Below, piece after piece: positions 1-4,923 of a DNA stretch of 5,960 bases. The position numbers and the translations under genes were made by a program. Positions within the stretch are counted from its first letter, which is position 1. Each line of letters starts with the position of its first letter. The DNA is taken from NCBI GenBank assembly GCA_023261525.1, contig JAHFOU010000157.1, forward strand, positions 1-5,960, written 5' to 3'. The notes beneath the pieces are model-generated. The model was not told where the DNA came from, searched no databases, and saw only the letters and a program-made list of their open reading frames with translations. The DNA comes from Planctomycetota bacterium. GTDB lineage: Bacteria > Planctomycetota > SBBH01 > JAHFOU01.

Positions 1-367
1 GGGCCCGCCCCCACTTGACGATGGTCAGCGCCACGCGGTCGATCAGCTGGCGGACGCTGTGCTCGCGGTTGGGCTGGCCGACCCCGCCCTTGAAGTACTT
101 GGAGACCACCACGTTGGTGGCCAGCATCGACCAGGAGGAGGGGACTTCGACGTCCTGCTGCTCGAAGATCACCTCGCCCTTGTCGTTGGAGATGGAGGCC
201 GTGCGGCTCTCCCACTGGATCTGGTCGTAGGGATGGACCCCGGCCTTCGAGAAGATGCGGGGGACCTTCAGGCCCTGAGTCCCCGACTCCTCGCGCGCCG
301 CCGCGAAGCGGGGGCGGGTGGAGCCGAGGGCCGGGCGGATTTCACTGTCGTCTTGCTGGACTGGCAT
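1..367 (-). CDS. nrdJ: Class II (adenosylcobalamin-dependent) ribonucleotide reductase, N-terminal part, cut by window edge
   Basis: The first 122 residues are visible; the rest lies beyond the left edge. NrdJ reduces ribonucleotides to deoxyribonucleotides in the cytoplasm using a radical generated from adenosylcobalamin, so it works with or without oxygen. Recognition rests on the N-terminal segment typical of the family: VPRIFSKAGVHPYDQIQWE (residues 35-53), a V-IFEQQDVEVP stretch (66-76), SSWSMLATNVVVSKYF (77-92), then GQPNREHSVRQLIDRV (97-112). Residues 1-33 are a poorly conserved, polar leader with no ATP-cone visible. The start is the ATG at 367-365; a purine-rich AGAGAGGAAG lies 9-12 nt upstream as Shine-Dalgarno. 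The gene is monocistronic from its 5' side: a terminator and a small RNA unit lie between it and scpA. Two NrdR-like boxes sit 69-115 bp upstream, implying control by the dNTP/ATP-sensing repressor NrdR. Family assignment is from motif memory, not from an alignment. Confidence 0.88.
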   Translation of the reverse strand, partial: MPVQQDDSEIRPALGSTRPRFAAAREESGTQGLKVPRIFSKAGVHPYDQIQWESRTASISNDKGEVIFEQQDVEVPSSWSMLATNVVVSKYFKGGVGQPNREHSVRQLIDRVALTIVKWGRA

Positions 368-415
368 GGGGATTGTCTTCCTCTCTTTCTCTTACGGTGT
401 CTTCGTTTTCCTACT

Positions 416-428
416 GGTATCGGTATCG
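416..428. repeat. Short direct repeat in the nrdJ leader
   Basis: The hexamer GATACC (minus strand) is repeated in tandem here, and a third copy lies just downstream of the small RNA terminator (482-487, within GTCGATACCC). The copies flank the NrdR boxes. No known factor recognises this word as far as I can tell, and it may be chance. Confidence 0.25.
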
Positions 429-435
429 CCCGCTC

Positions 436-451
436 ACCCCACCCCTAGAAG
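436..451 (-). promoter_or_regulatory. NrdR operator box 2 (degenerate partner)
   Basis: The + strand reads accccacccctagaag. It is weak on its own but keeps C4, A6, T11, A12 and G13 of the NrdR consensus. It starts exactly 15 bp from box 1, giving 31 bp centre to centre or about three helical turns. That spacing is the one established for cooperative NrdR box pairs, and it is the main reason for calling this site. One strong and one weaker box is common in such pairs. Confidence 0.55.
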
Positions 452-466
452 CCAGGACCCATCCTG

Positions 467-482
467 ACACTACCTGTAGTGG
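467..482 (-). promoter_or_regulatory. NrdR operator box 1 (strong)
   Basis: The + strand reads acactacctgtagtgg, a near-perfect inverted repeat (CACTAC/GTAGTG arms on the other strand). It matches the known 16-bp NrdR box, acaCwAtATaTwGtgt, at about 13 positions, including the conserved C4, A6, T9, T11 and G13. It ends 99 bp upstream of the nrdJ start codon. NrdR is a zinc-finger/ATP-cone repressor that binds paired boxes in front of ribonucleotide reductase genes. The box overlaps a possible weak -10 (TAGTGT on the minus strand), which would fit repression by promoter occlusion. Confidence 0.75.
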
Positions 483-494
483 GTATCGACCAAA
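467..494 (-). promoter_or_regulatory. nrdJ: Possible nrdJ promoter
   Basis: On the minus strand TAGTGT (472-467) could be a -10, with TTTGGT or TTGGTC (494-488) as a poor -35 at 15-16 bp spacing. Transcription would start near 460, leaving a leader of about 93 nt. The -10 would lie inside NrdR box 1. Both hexamers are only about half-matched, and no better candidate was found in 368-491, so this is tentative. Confidence 0.25.
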
Positions 495-521
495 AAAGAG
501 CCACCCTTCAGGATGGTTCTC
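492..521 (-). terminator. Intrinsic terminator of the small RNA
   Basis: On the minus strand GAG and CCATCC pair with GGGTGG and CTC around a TGAA tetraloop (one G-U pair and an AA bulge, 9 bp in all). A run of six T follows at 497-492. It lies about 210 nt past the scpA stop and 124 nt before nrdJ. It therefore fits the end of the small RNA better than an operon terminator. It could also act as an attenuator if the RNA is a regulatory leader of nrdJ. Confidence 0.7.
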
Positions 522-659
522 AAATTGCCTCCGCCGAAACAAGGGGAGCAGGAGCCCGCGGGCCGCAAGCCGGCCCCGTCCGTCTCTGGTTCTGCTTGCT
601 GTTCTTCCCCGCGTGCCCCCGTCAGTACTTCAGTAGTGAAAGCTTTTGTTTCGGCGTTG
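492..659 (-). ncRNA. Candidate structured small RNA of about 168 nt, 6S-like layout, family not identified
   Basis: This lies wholly between scpA and nrdJ and has its own promoter and terminator. Immediately after the predicted start, CGCCGAAACAA (656-646) pairs perfectly over 11 bp with TTGTTTCGGCG (542-532), closing a domain of about 100 nt. Inside, GCGGG pairs with CCCGC, and GCAAGC with GCTTGC, forming an apical arm interrupted by an internal loop. An alternative local hairpin GGGCCG-GCTTG-CGGCCC is also possible. The 5' side of the domain leaves some 25 nt outside the arm, able to form a small bulged hairpin (CTTTCA/TGAAG). A closing stem, large central bubble and apical arm in a 160-200 nt RNA with no open frame resembles 6S RNA, the RNA polymerase-binding regulator. 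I could not confirm 6S sequence signatures. It shows no SRP, tmRNA, RNase P or B12-riboswitch signatures. A cis-acting leader element of nrdJ is the main alternative. Confidence 0.55.
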
Positions 660-664
660 GTCGA

Positions 665-692
665 AGTCTACGCCTCGATTCCGTGTTTGCAA
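665..692 (-). promoter_or_regulatory. Promoter of the small RNA
   Basis: On the minus strand TTGCAA (692-687) and TAGACT (670-665) are separated by 16 bp. These match the sigma-70 consensus at 4 of 6 positions each. Initiation 6-8 nt downstream falls at 657-659, next to the first base of the 11-bp closing stem at 656. It lies downstream of the scpA terminator, so the RNA is predicted to be an independent transcription unit. Confidence 0.6.
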
Positions 693-711
693 GAGTCTGA
701 TGTGTTTTTTG

Positions 712-747
712 AAAAGAAAAAACGGACGCGCCTACGGCTGCGTGCGT
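712..747 (-). terminator. Intrinsic terminator of the CPBP-M50-scpA operon, overlapping the scpA stop
   Basis: On the minus strand ACGCACGC pairs with GCGTCCGT (one C-C mismatch), continued by GCC-GTA-GGC after a one-base bulge. Six T, a C and four more T follow (722-712). The hairpin contains the last codons and the TAG stop of scpA, so the coding 3' end doubles as terminator. Confidence 0.68.
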
Positions 748-1448
748 TCGCAACGGACCGGGCCGTACAGTCCCTCCTGGCGCACGGAGAGAAGACCCAT
801 GCGCGCCAGCTCCAGGATGGCGAGGAAGAGCCCCACGACACGGCCGCGATCGCGACGCTGGGCGTAGATCTCGTGGAAGGAGAGCGTTGAGGGGCATCCG
901 GCCAGCACCTCCCCCCTCAACTGCTCGAGGGGCACCTCGGTGGCCCTCAGCGTCGCGGTCTTGGGCGGGGAGAGCTGGGCCATCAGGCGCGCGAAGGACT
1001 GGAACAGGCCCCAGGGGTTCTGGGAGCCGGGCGCCTCGGGCTCCGTCTCGACCTCGGGCAGAGGCTCGGCCGGGCGGGCAGAACGCAGGGCCATGAGGGC
1101 TCCCCGCTGTTCAAGGAAGGCCGCCGCGTCCTTGAAGCGCCGGTACTCCAGGAGCTTCTGGACCAGCTCCCAGCGGGGATCCTCCTCGGACTCCTCGCCC
1201 TCCTGCCTCGGCAGGAGCATGCGCGCCTTGATCTCCATCAGGGTCGCGGCCAGGAGGAGGAACTCGCTGGCCGACTCCATGTCCATGGACTGCATGGCGC
1301 GCACGTGGGCCAGGAAGTCCTCGGCGATCTGCCCCACGGGAATGTCCGCCAGGTCCAGCTCCCGCTCCCGGACCAGGTGAAGGAGGAGGTCCATGGGCCC
1401 GGAGAAGGACGTCAGGCGGACCCGGAAGCCGTCGGCGGGGGCGATCAT
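732..1448 (-). CDS. scpA: Segregation and condensation protein A (kleisin subunit of SMC-ScpAB)
   Basis: ScpA is the kleisin that bridges the two SMC heads and carries the ScpB dimer, helping compact and segregate sister chromosomes on the nucleoid. The 238-aa length is usual for the family. The N-terminal domain that binds the SMC neck carries the signature FSGPMDLLLHLVRERELDLADIPV split over residues 15-25 and 26-38, then EFLLLAATLMEIKARMLLP (62-80). A charged linker follows (residues 82-95 and an acidic, proline-rich stretch at 126-141). The C-terminal winged helix, which binds the SMC cap, is around residues 188-232 (SFHEIYAQ, then VVGLFLAILELARMGLL). The start ATG overlaps the stop of the M50 gene as ATGA, and no good Shine-Dalgarno is visible, so translation is probably coupled. 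scpB does not follow; a terminator and a small RNA do. The identification is firm by motif. Confidence 0.93.
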   Translation of the reverse strand: MIAPADGFRVRLTSFSGPMDLLLHLVRERELDLADIPVGQIAEDFLAHVRAMQSMDMESASEFLLLAATLMEIKARMLLPRQEGEESEEDPRWELVQKLLEYRRFKDAAAFLEQRGALMALRSARPAEPLPEVETEPEAPGSQNPWGLFQSFARLMAQLSPPKTATLRATEVPLEQLRGEVLAGCPSTLSFHEIYAQRRDRGRVVGLFLAILELARMGLLSVRQEGLYGPVRCERTQP

Positions 1449-2077
1449 GCGTAGAGGTGGTAGACGTGTTGGAGAAGGAAGTCAATAACCGGGGAGAGCG
1501 GCGAGAAATGCGACGTCCTCGTCAGGAGCAGGTAGCCCAGCAGGAGGTAGATCCCATAGGCCCGCGTCCGCTCGAAGGCCAGGGCCGCATCCAGGGGCAG
1601 GGCGTTGCAGAAGACCCGGAAGCCGTCCAGGGGATGGATGGGCAGGAGGTTGAAGGCGAAGAGCCCCACGTTCATGACGACCCCCGCCGCCAGCATGGCC
1701 AAGGCGAGCGGCTGCGCCTCCGGAGGAAGCCAGGCCGCGCCCAGCATCGCGACCCTCAGCACCCCGGCCAGGAGGAGGTTGGAGAGCGGCCCGGCCGCGG
1801 ACACCGCCAGCTCGGTCCAGCGGGCCCAGTGCGGATGGGCCGCGAAGAGGTTGGCGCGGCTGTAGGGGACGGGCTTGGCCCAGCCGAATCCCGCCACCAG
1901 GAGGGCCAGGGCCCCCCAGGGGTCCAGGTGGACCAGGGGATTGAGGGAGATGCGTCCCTGGTCCGCGGCCGTGTCGTCCCCGAAGCGGTGGGCCGTCCAG
2001 GCATGGGCGCACTCATGCACCGTCAGGGCCAGGAGCACCATGGGCGCGACGAGCAGGAAGTAGACCAGGTCGGGCAC
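1445..2077 (-). CDS. M50 family site-2-protease-like membrane metalloprotease
   Basis: The 210-aa integral membrane protein has the zinc motif HECAH (residues 21-25) at the end of the first hydrophobic segment. It has a family-typical GRISLNPLVHLDPWG stretch (41-55) and the third zinc ligand motif NLLPIHPLDG (143-152, aspartate 151). This is the short PDZ-less M50B architecture, with about five or six hydrophobic segments (roughly 5-20, 55-70, 88-112, 123-142 and 175-190). Such proteins cleave substrates within the membrane; the substrate is unknown and cannot be read from the sequence. The start is GTG at 2077-2075, because it supplies the full first helix before HECAH; Met13 would remove most of it. 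The upstream TAGGA, which includes the CPBP stop codon, may serve as ribosome binding site. The gene lies 9 bp after the CPBP gene and overlaps scpA by 4 bp. M50 genes near scpA (often with trpS and scpB) are a familiar arrangement in other bacteria. Confidence 0.9.
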   Translation of the reverse strand: MPDLVYFLLVAPMVLLALTVHECAHAWTAHRFGDDTAADQGRISLNPLVHLDPWGALALLVAGFGWAKPVPYSRANLFAAHPHWARWTELAVSAAGPLSNLLLAGVLRVAMLGAAWLPPEAQPLALAMLAAGVVMNVGLFAFNLLPIHPLDGFRVFCNALPLDAALAFERTRAYGIYLLLGYLLLTRTSHFSPLSPVIDFLLQHVYHLYA

Positions 2078-2086
2078 CCCGGAATC

Positions 2087-2884
2087 CTACCGTCCGTCCG
2101 GGGGCGGGGGCAACGCCCGCCTCCCCAGGATCCGGACCGCCAGGAAGGCCAGGACCAGACCCCCCGCCCAGACGGGCCAGGGCGGGACCCGCGCCGGGGG
2201 CCCCAGCCAGCCGGGGAGATGGATCATGGCCAGGGCCGAGATGGCGTTGTGCAGGGCATGGGCCAGCACGCAAGGGAACAGGCTTCCCGTCGTCGAGCGC
2301 AGCCAGGCCAGGGCGATCCCCAACAGGAAGGGGACCAGGATCTGCTCCCGGCTGAGGTGGTAGGCCGAGAAGCAGGCGGCCGAAAGGAGGATGGCGACCC
2401 CCCGCCCCCAGGCCTTCTCCAGCAGGGGATGCAGGATACCGCGGAAGAGGATCTCCTCCATCACGGCCGGCAGGGCCGCCAGGACCAGGAGGACCACGGC
2501 CGTCCCCCCGATCCCCGGCGTCACCAGGATCCGGAACAGCTCTTGGCGGTCCGGATCGGCCATCCATCCTTCCCTCAGGGCGTCCAGGGCCAGGAGGCCG
2601 GGCCAGAGGCCGAGGACGAGGAGGCCCGTCGGCCCCAGGGACCTCCAGGGCATGACGGAGGCCCCCAGCTCCGCAGGGCCCAGGCGGAAGCACTCCATGG
2701 CCAGGAAACAGGGTAGCCCGATCCCCAGGGCCTGGGAGGCGAGGAGGGCGAGATGGGCCCGGTCCGGGGTCTCGGCTCCGATGCACAGGGACGCCAGATG
2801 GCTGGCGAAGAGGAAGCAGGCCAGGGTGAGGGGAAGGAAGAGGGAGAGGGCGAGAACGGCCCTCAGACGGCTCGACGCGGGCAT
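2087..2884 (-). CDS. CPBP family (Rce1/CAAX-like) intramembrane glutamic protease
   Basis: This 265-aa multi-pass membrane protein has the complete set of CPBP (formerly Abi/CAAX protease) motifs. These are EExxxR at MEEILFRG (E143, E144, R148), FxxxH at FSAYH (172-176), and HxxxN at HALHN (209-213). In the family the glutamates and histidines form the active site within the membrane. Hydrophobic segments occur near residues 8-34, 45-62, 85-103, 126-141, 162-175, 183-195 and 235-251. The substrate is unknown; members act in prenyl-protein processing, bacteriocin self-immunity or membrane-protein regulation, and none of these is specifically indicated here. The ATG at 2884 is the only sensible start, since an in-frame TAG lies a few codons upstream. 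No Shine-Dalgarno is present. A TACAAT box ends five bases before the ATG, suggesting a leaderless message. It is the first gene of the three-gene minus-strand operon, and its TAG stop sits in the ribosome binding region of the M50 gene. Confidence 0.9.
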   Translation of the reverse strand: MPASSRLRAVLALSLFLPLTLACFLFASHLASLCIGAETPDRAHLALLASQALGIGLPCFLAMECFRLGPAELGASVMPWRSLGPTGLLVLGLWPGLLALDALREGWMADPDRQELFRILVTPGIGGTAVVLLVLAALPAVMEEILFRGILHPLLEKAWGRGVAILLSAACFSAYHLSREQILVPFLLGIALAWLRSTTGSLFPCVLAHALHNAISALAMIHLPGWLGPPARVPPWPVWAGGLVLAFLAVRILGRRALPPPPDGR

Positions 2885-2899
2885 GAAGGATTGTATACC
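2872..2899 (+). promoter_or_regulatory. pheT: Promoter of pheT
   Basis: TCGACG (2872-2877) and TATACC (2894-2899) are 16 bp apart, each matching consensus at 4 of 6. Transcription would start near 2905, only some 7 nt before the GTG, and no Shine-Dalgarno is visible. The -10 shares 2 bp with the -10 of the divergent operon, and the -35 lies within the first codons of the CPBP gene. Confidence 0.4.
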
Positions 2900-2916
2900 C
2901 TAGGCCCTGCCGTGAA
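2890..2916 (-). promoter_or_regulatory. Promoter of the CPBP-M50-scpA operon, probably giving a leaderless mRNA
   Basis: On the minus strand TTCACG (2916-2911) and TACAAT (2895-2890) are 15 bp apart (2910-2896), preceded by a TAT extension (TATACAAT). The -10 matches consensus at 5 of 6 positions. Initiation six bases past the -10 falls on the A of the ATG at 2884. The -35 covers the start codon of the divergent pheT. Confidence 0.5.
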
Positions 2917-4867
2917 GACCACCCACCGCTGGCTGGAGGAGCTCTGCCCCCACGGCCTGGCCCCCGAGGCCGCGGCCGAGGTCCTTCAATCCCTGGGCCA
3001 CGAGGTGGCCGGGGTCGAGCCCCTGCCGGGTGGGGACGCCCTGCTCGAGCTGGAGATCACGGCCAACCGCCCCGACTGCCTGTCCGTCCTGGGCCTGGCC
3101 CACGAGCTGTCCGCCTCGACGGGGAAGGCCCTGGCCTCCCTCCCCGCCGTCCCGGCCGCCCCCGGCGATTCCCCGGCGGTCCAGATCCTGGAGCCGGCCC
3201 TCTGCCCCCGCTACACGGCCCGCTGGATCCGGGACGTCCGGGTCGGCCCCTCCGACGCCCGGATCTCCGGAAGGCTGGAAGCCATCGGCCTCAAGCCCAT
3301 CTCCAACGTCGTGGACGCCACGAACTACGTCCTCTTCGAGTTGGGCCAGCCCCTCCACGCCTTCGACGCGGACAAGTTGCAAGGAGGCATCGTCGTCCGG
3401 CGCGCCAAGGCCGGGGAGAAGCTCAGGACCCTCGACGGGGTGGACCGGGCCCTCACGGCGGACATGCTGGTGATCACGGATGGGGAGCGCCCGGTGGCCC
3501 TCGCTGGCATCATGGGCGGCCTGGACACCGCCGTCACGGCCTCCACCCGCAACGTCCTGCTGGAATCCGCCCTCTTCGACCCGGCCCTGATCCGCCGGAC
3601 CGCCAAGGCCCTGAACCTGGCCTCGGATTCCTCCTACCGCTTCGAGCGGGGCGTGGATCCCGCCGGCCTGGCCCGGGCCAGCGATCGGGCCGCGGGCCTG
3701 ATCGGGGGCCAGGCCGGCCCCTGCGCCGTCGTCCCGGCTTCCGAGCCCGCGCCCCCGCCGGCCTTTCGCCTGCGCGCCACCCGCCTGGAGGCGGTGCTGG
3801 GCTTTGCCGTGAAGAAGGACGACGTCGAGCGCATCCTGAAGGGCCTGGGGTGCTCGGTCACACCGGAGGGCAAGGATGCCTGGACGGTCCGCCCGCCCAG
3901 CCGGAGACAGCGGGACCTGAGGACCGAGGCCGAGGCCGCCGAGGAGCTGGCCCGGGTCCTGGGCTATGACCGCATCCCGGCCCGCATCGGCCTGAGCGCC
4001 CGTCCGGGGCGCCGGGACCCCTTGAGGGACCTGGCGGCCTCCATCTCCTCCGCCCTGAGGGGCGCGGGCTTTTCGGAGGCGGTCTCCACCTCCTTCGCCG
4101 CGGCCAAGGACGCCGCGGGAGACGGCGCCCTCCCCCTGCGCAATCCCATGACCCGGGAGCAGAGCCACCTCCGCACCAGCCTCCTGCCCGGCCTGATGAC
4201 GGCCCTGGCCCACAACCAGAGCGTGGGCGAACCGGGAGGCCGCCTCTTCGAGATCGGACGGGTGTACTCCGCGTCCGGGGAAGCCTGGCACCTGGGCGTG
4301 GCCGCCGAGATTCCCCTGCGGGAGATGCGCGGGGCCCTGGAGGCCGTGACCGGCGTCCTCGGACTGACGCTCTCCGCCGCCCCCGGCGAGGCGGGCCCCT
4401 TCCTGGAGGACGGCCGGAGCCTGGCGCTTTCCGCGGCAGGCGCCCCCCTGGGCCTGGCCGGATCCGCCTGCCCCACCCGGACCCAGGCCCTCGATCTGCG
4501 CAAGGCCCCGATGCTGGCGGAACTCGCCCTGGAGCCCCTCCTGCCGATGGGGAAGCGGGAGCGGCGCTTCCAGCCCCTGCCCCGCTTCCCTGGCGTGGAG
4601 AGGGACCTGGCGGTCACGGTGGCGGAGTCCGTCTCCTGGGCATCCGTGGAGAAGGCGGCGACCGCCACGCCCTGCGCCTTCCGCCAGGACCTGGCCCTCT
4701 TCGACCTCTACCGGGGCAAGCAGGCCGGGGAAGGCCGCAAGTCCTTCGCCTTCCGGATCCGCTTCCGCCACCCGGACCGCACGCTGACGGGCGAGGAGGT
4801 GGACGGCGTGATGGCGGCCACGGTCGCCGCGCTGGAGACGTCCTGCGGAGCCCAGGTCCGGCGATAA
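2912..4867 (+). CDS. pheT: Phenylalanine--tRNA ligase beta subunit, form lacking the EMAP-like tRNA-binding domain
   Basis: PheT is the large subunit of the cytoplasmic alpha2-beta2 enzyme that charges tRNA-Phe. It holds the editing site and the anticodon-binding domain. GTG at 2912 is chosen because it begins the family N-terminus (MKTTHRWLEELC); the open frame continues upstream to 2753 but only antisense to the CPBP gene. Visible domains are the B1 start (1-75, with EITANRPDCLSVLG); the B3/B4 editing region (about 95-265, SNVVDATNYVLFELGQPLHA at 131-150, GIMGG at 199-203, SDSSYRFERGVD at 238-249); B5 (about 285-355, RTEAEAAEELARVLGYDRIP at 337-356); the catalytic-like core (about 365-545, with NPMTREQSHLRTSLLPGL); and the C-terminal FDX-ACB domain (557-651, RFPGVERDLAVTV). 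At 651 aa it is about 140 residues shorter than the usual 790-800. The OB-fold tRNA-binding segment normally between B1 halves is absent: GHEVAGVEPL runs almost straight into LELEITANRPDC. No pheS lies upstream. Confidence 0.95.
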   Translation: MKTTHRWLEELCPHGLAPEAAAEVLQSLGHEVAGVEPLPGGDALLELEITANRPDCLSVLGLAHELSASTGKALASLPAVPAAPGDSPAVQILEPALCPRYTARWIRDVRVGPSDARISGRLEAIGLKPISNVVDATNYVLFELGQPLHAFDADKLQGGIVVRRAKAGEKLRTLDGVDRALTADMLVITDGERPVALAGIMGGLDTAVTASTRNVLLESALFDPALIRRTAKALNLASDSSYRFERGVDPAGLARASDRAAGLIGGQAGPCAVVPASEPAPPPAFRLRATRLEAVLGFAVKKDDVERILKGLGCSVTPEGKDAWTVRPPSRRQRDLRTEAEAAEELARVLGYDRIPARIGLSARPGRRDPLRDLAASISSALRGAGFSEAVSTSFAAAKDAAGDGALPLRNPMTREQSHLRTSLLPGLMTALAHNQSVGEPGGRLFEIGRVYSASGEAWHLGVAAEIPLREMRGALEAVTGVLGLTLSAAPGEAGPFLEDGRSLALSAAGAPLGLAGSACPTRTQALDLRKAPMLAELALEPLLPMGKRERRFQPLPRFPGVERDLAVTVAESVSWASVEKAATATPCAFRQDLALFDLYRGKQAGEGRKSFAFRIRFRHPDRTLTGEEVDGVMAATVAALETSCGAQVRR

Positions 4868-4895
4868 ATCCCCGGCACCTCCGCATCCCGTGGGC

Positions 4896-4916
4896 TAGAC
4901 TTCGGGTAGAGGAGGG
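4896..4916 (+). promoter_or_regulatory. Possible -10 and strong ribosome binding site of the small exported protein gene
   Basis: TAGACT (4896-4901) is the same -10 word as in the small RNA promoter, and the match extends to TAGACTTCG. No convincing -35 is seen at 16-18 bp (CCGGCA/CGGCAC region, 4872-4879). AGAGGAGGG (4908-4916) is an excellent Shine-Dalgarno, 7 nt before the ATG at 4924. It picks that ATG over the out-of-frame ATG at 4919. The gene could also be read through from pheT, as no terminator is visible after 4867. Confidence 0.45.
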
Positions 4917-4923
4917 TCATGCC

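Noticed and set aside
59..448. Plus-strand open frames over the nrdJ N-terminus and leader
   Set aside because: They are antisense to well-conserved NrdJ motifs and extend into the regulatory region without any recognisable protein features.
368..659. Cobalamin riboswitch in front of the B12-dependent reductase
   Set aside because: I looked for the B12-box (GCCACTG-like) and the associated conserved junction words and did not find them. The structure seen is better explained by a separate RNA with its own promoter.
513..890. Plus-strand open frame across the scpA end and intergenic region
   Set aside because: It overlaps the small RNA unit, the terminator and the scpA C-terminal winged helix, and its translation has no family features.
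1700..2700. Recurrent GGCCAGG/CCAGGAG-like words
   Set aside because: They follow the codon pattern of Leu/Ala-rich membrane proteins in a high-GC genome and show no regular spacing, so they are not a repeat array.
1457..2716. A 419-codon open frame on the plus strand opposite the M50 and CPBP genes
   Set aside because: Its translation is a low-complexity Gly/Gln/Arg/Asp-rich string with no domain, and it is fully antisense to two genes with intact catalytic motifs. It is a by-product of high GC.
2753..2911. Upstream extension of pheT to an ATG at 2753
   Set aside because: The added 53 residues are antisense to the CPBP N-terminus and do not resemble PheT. The family N-terminus begins at the GTG at 2912.
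2900..4771. A 623-codon open frame on the minus strand opposite pheT
   Set aside because: It is the mirror of pheT codon bias (Gly/Gln/Ala-rich, no motifs), while the plus strand encodes a clear PheT.
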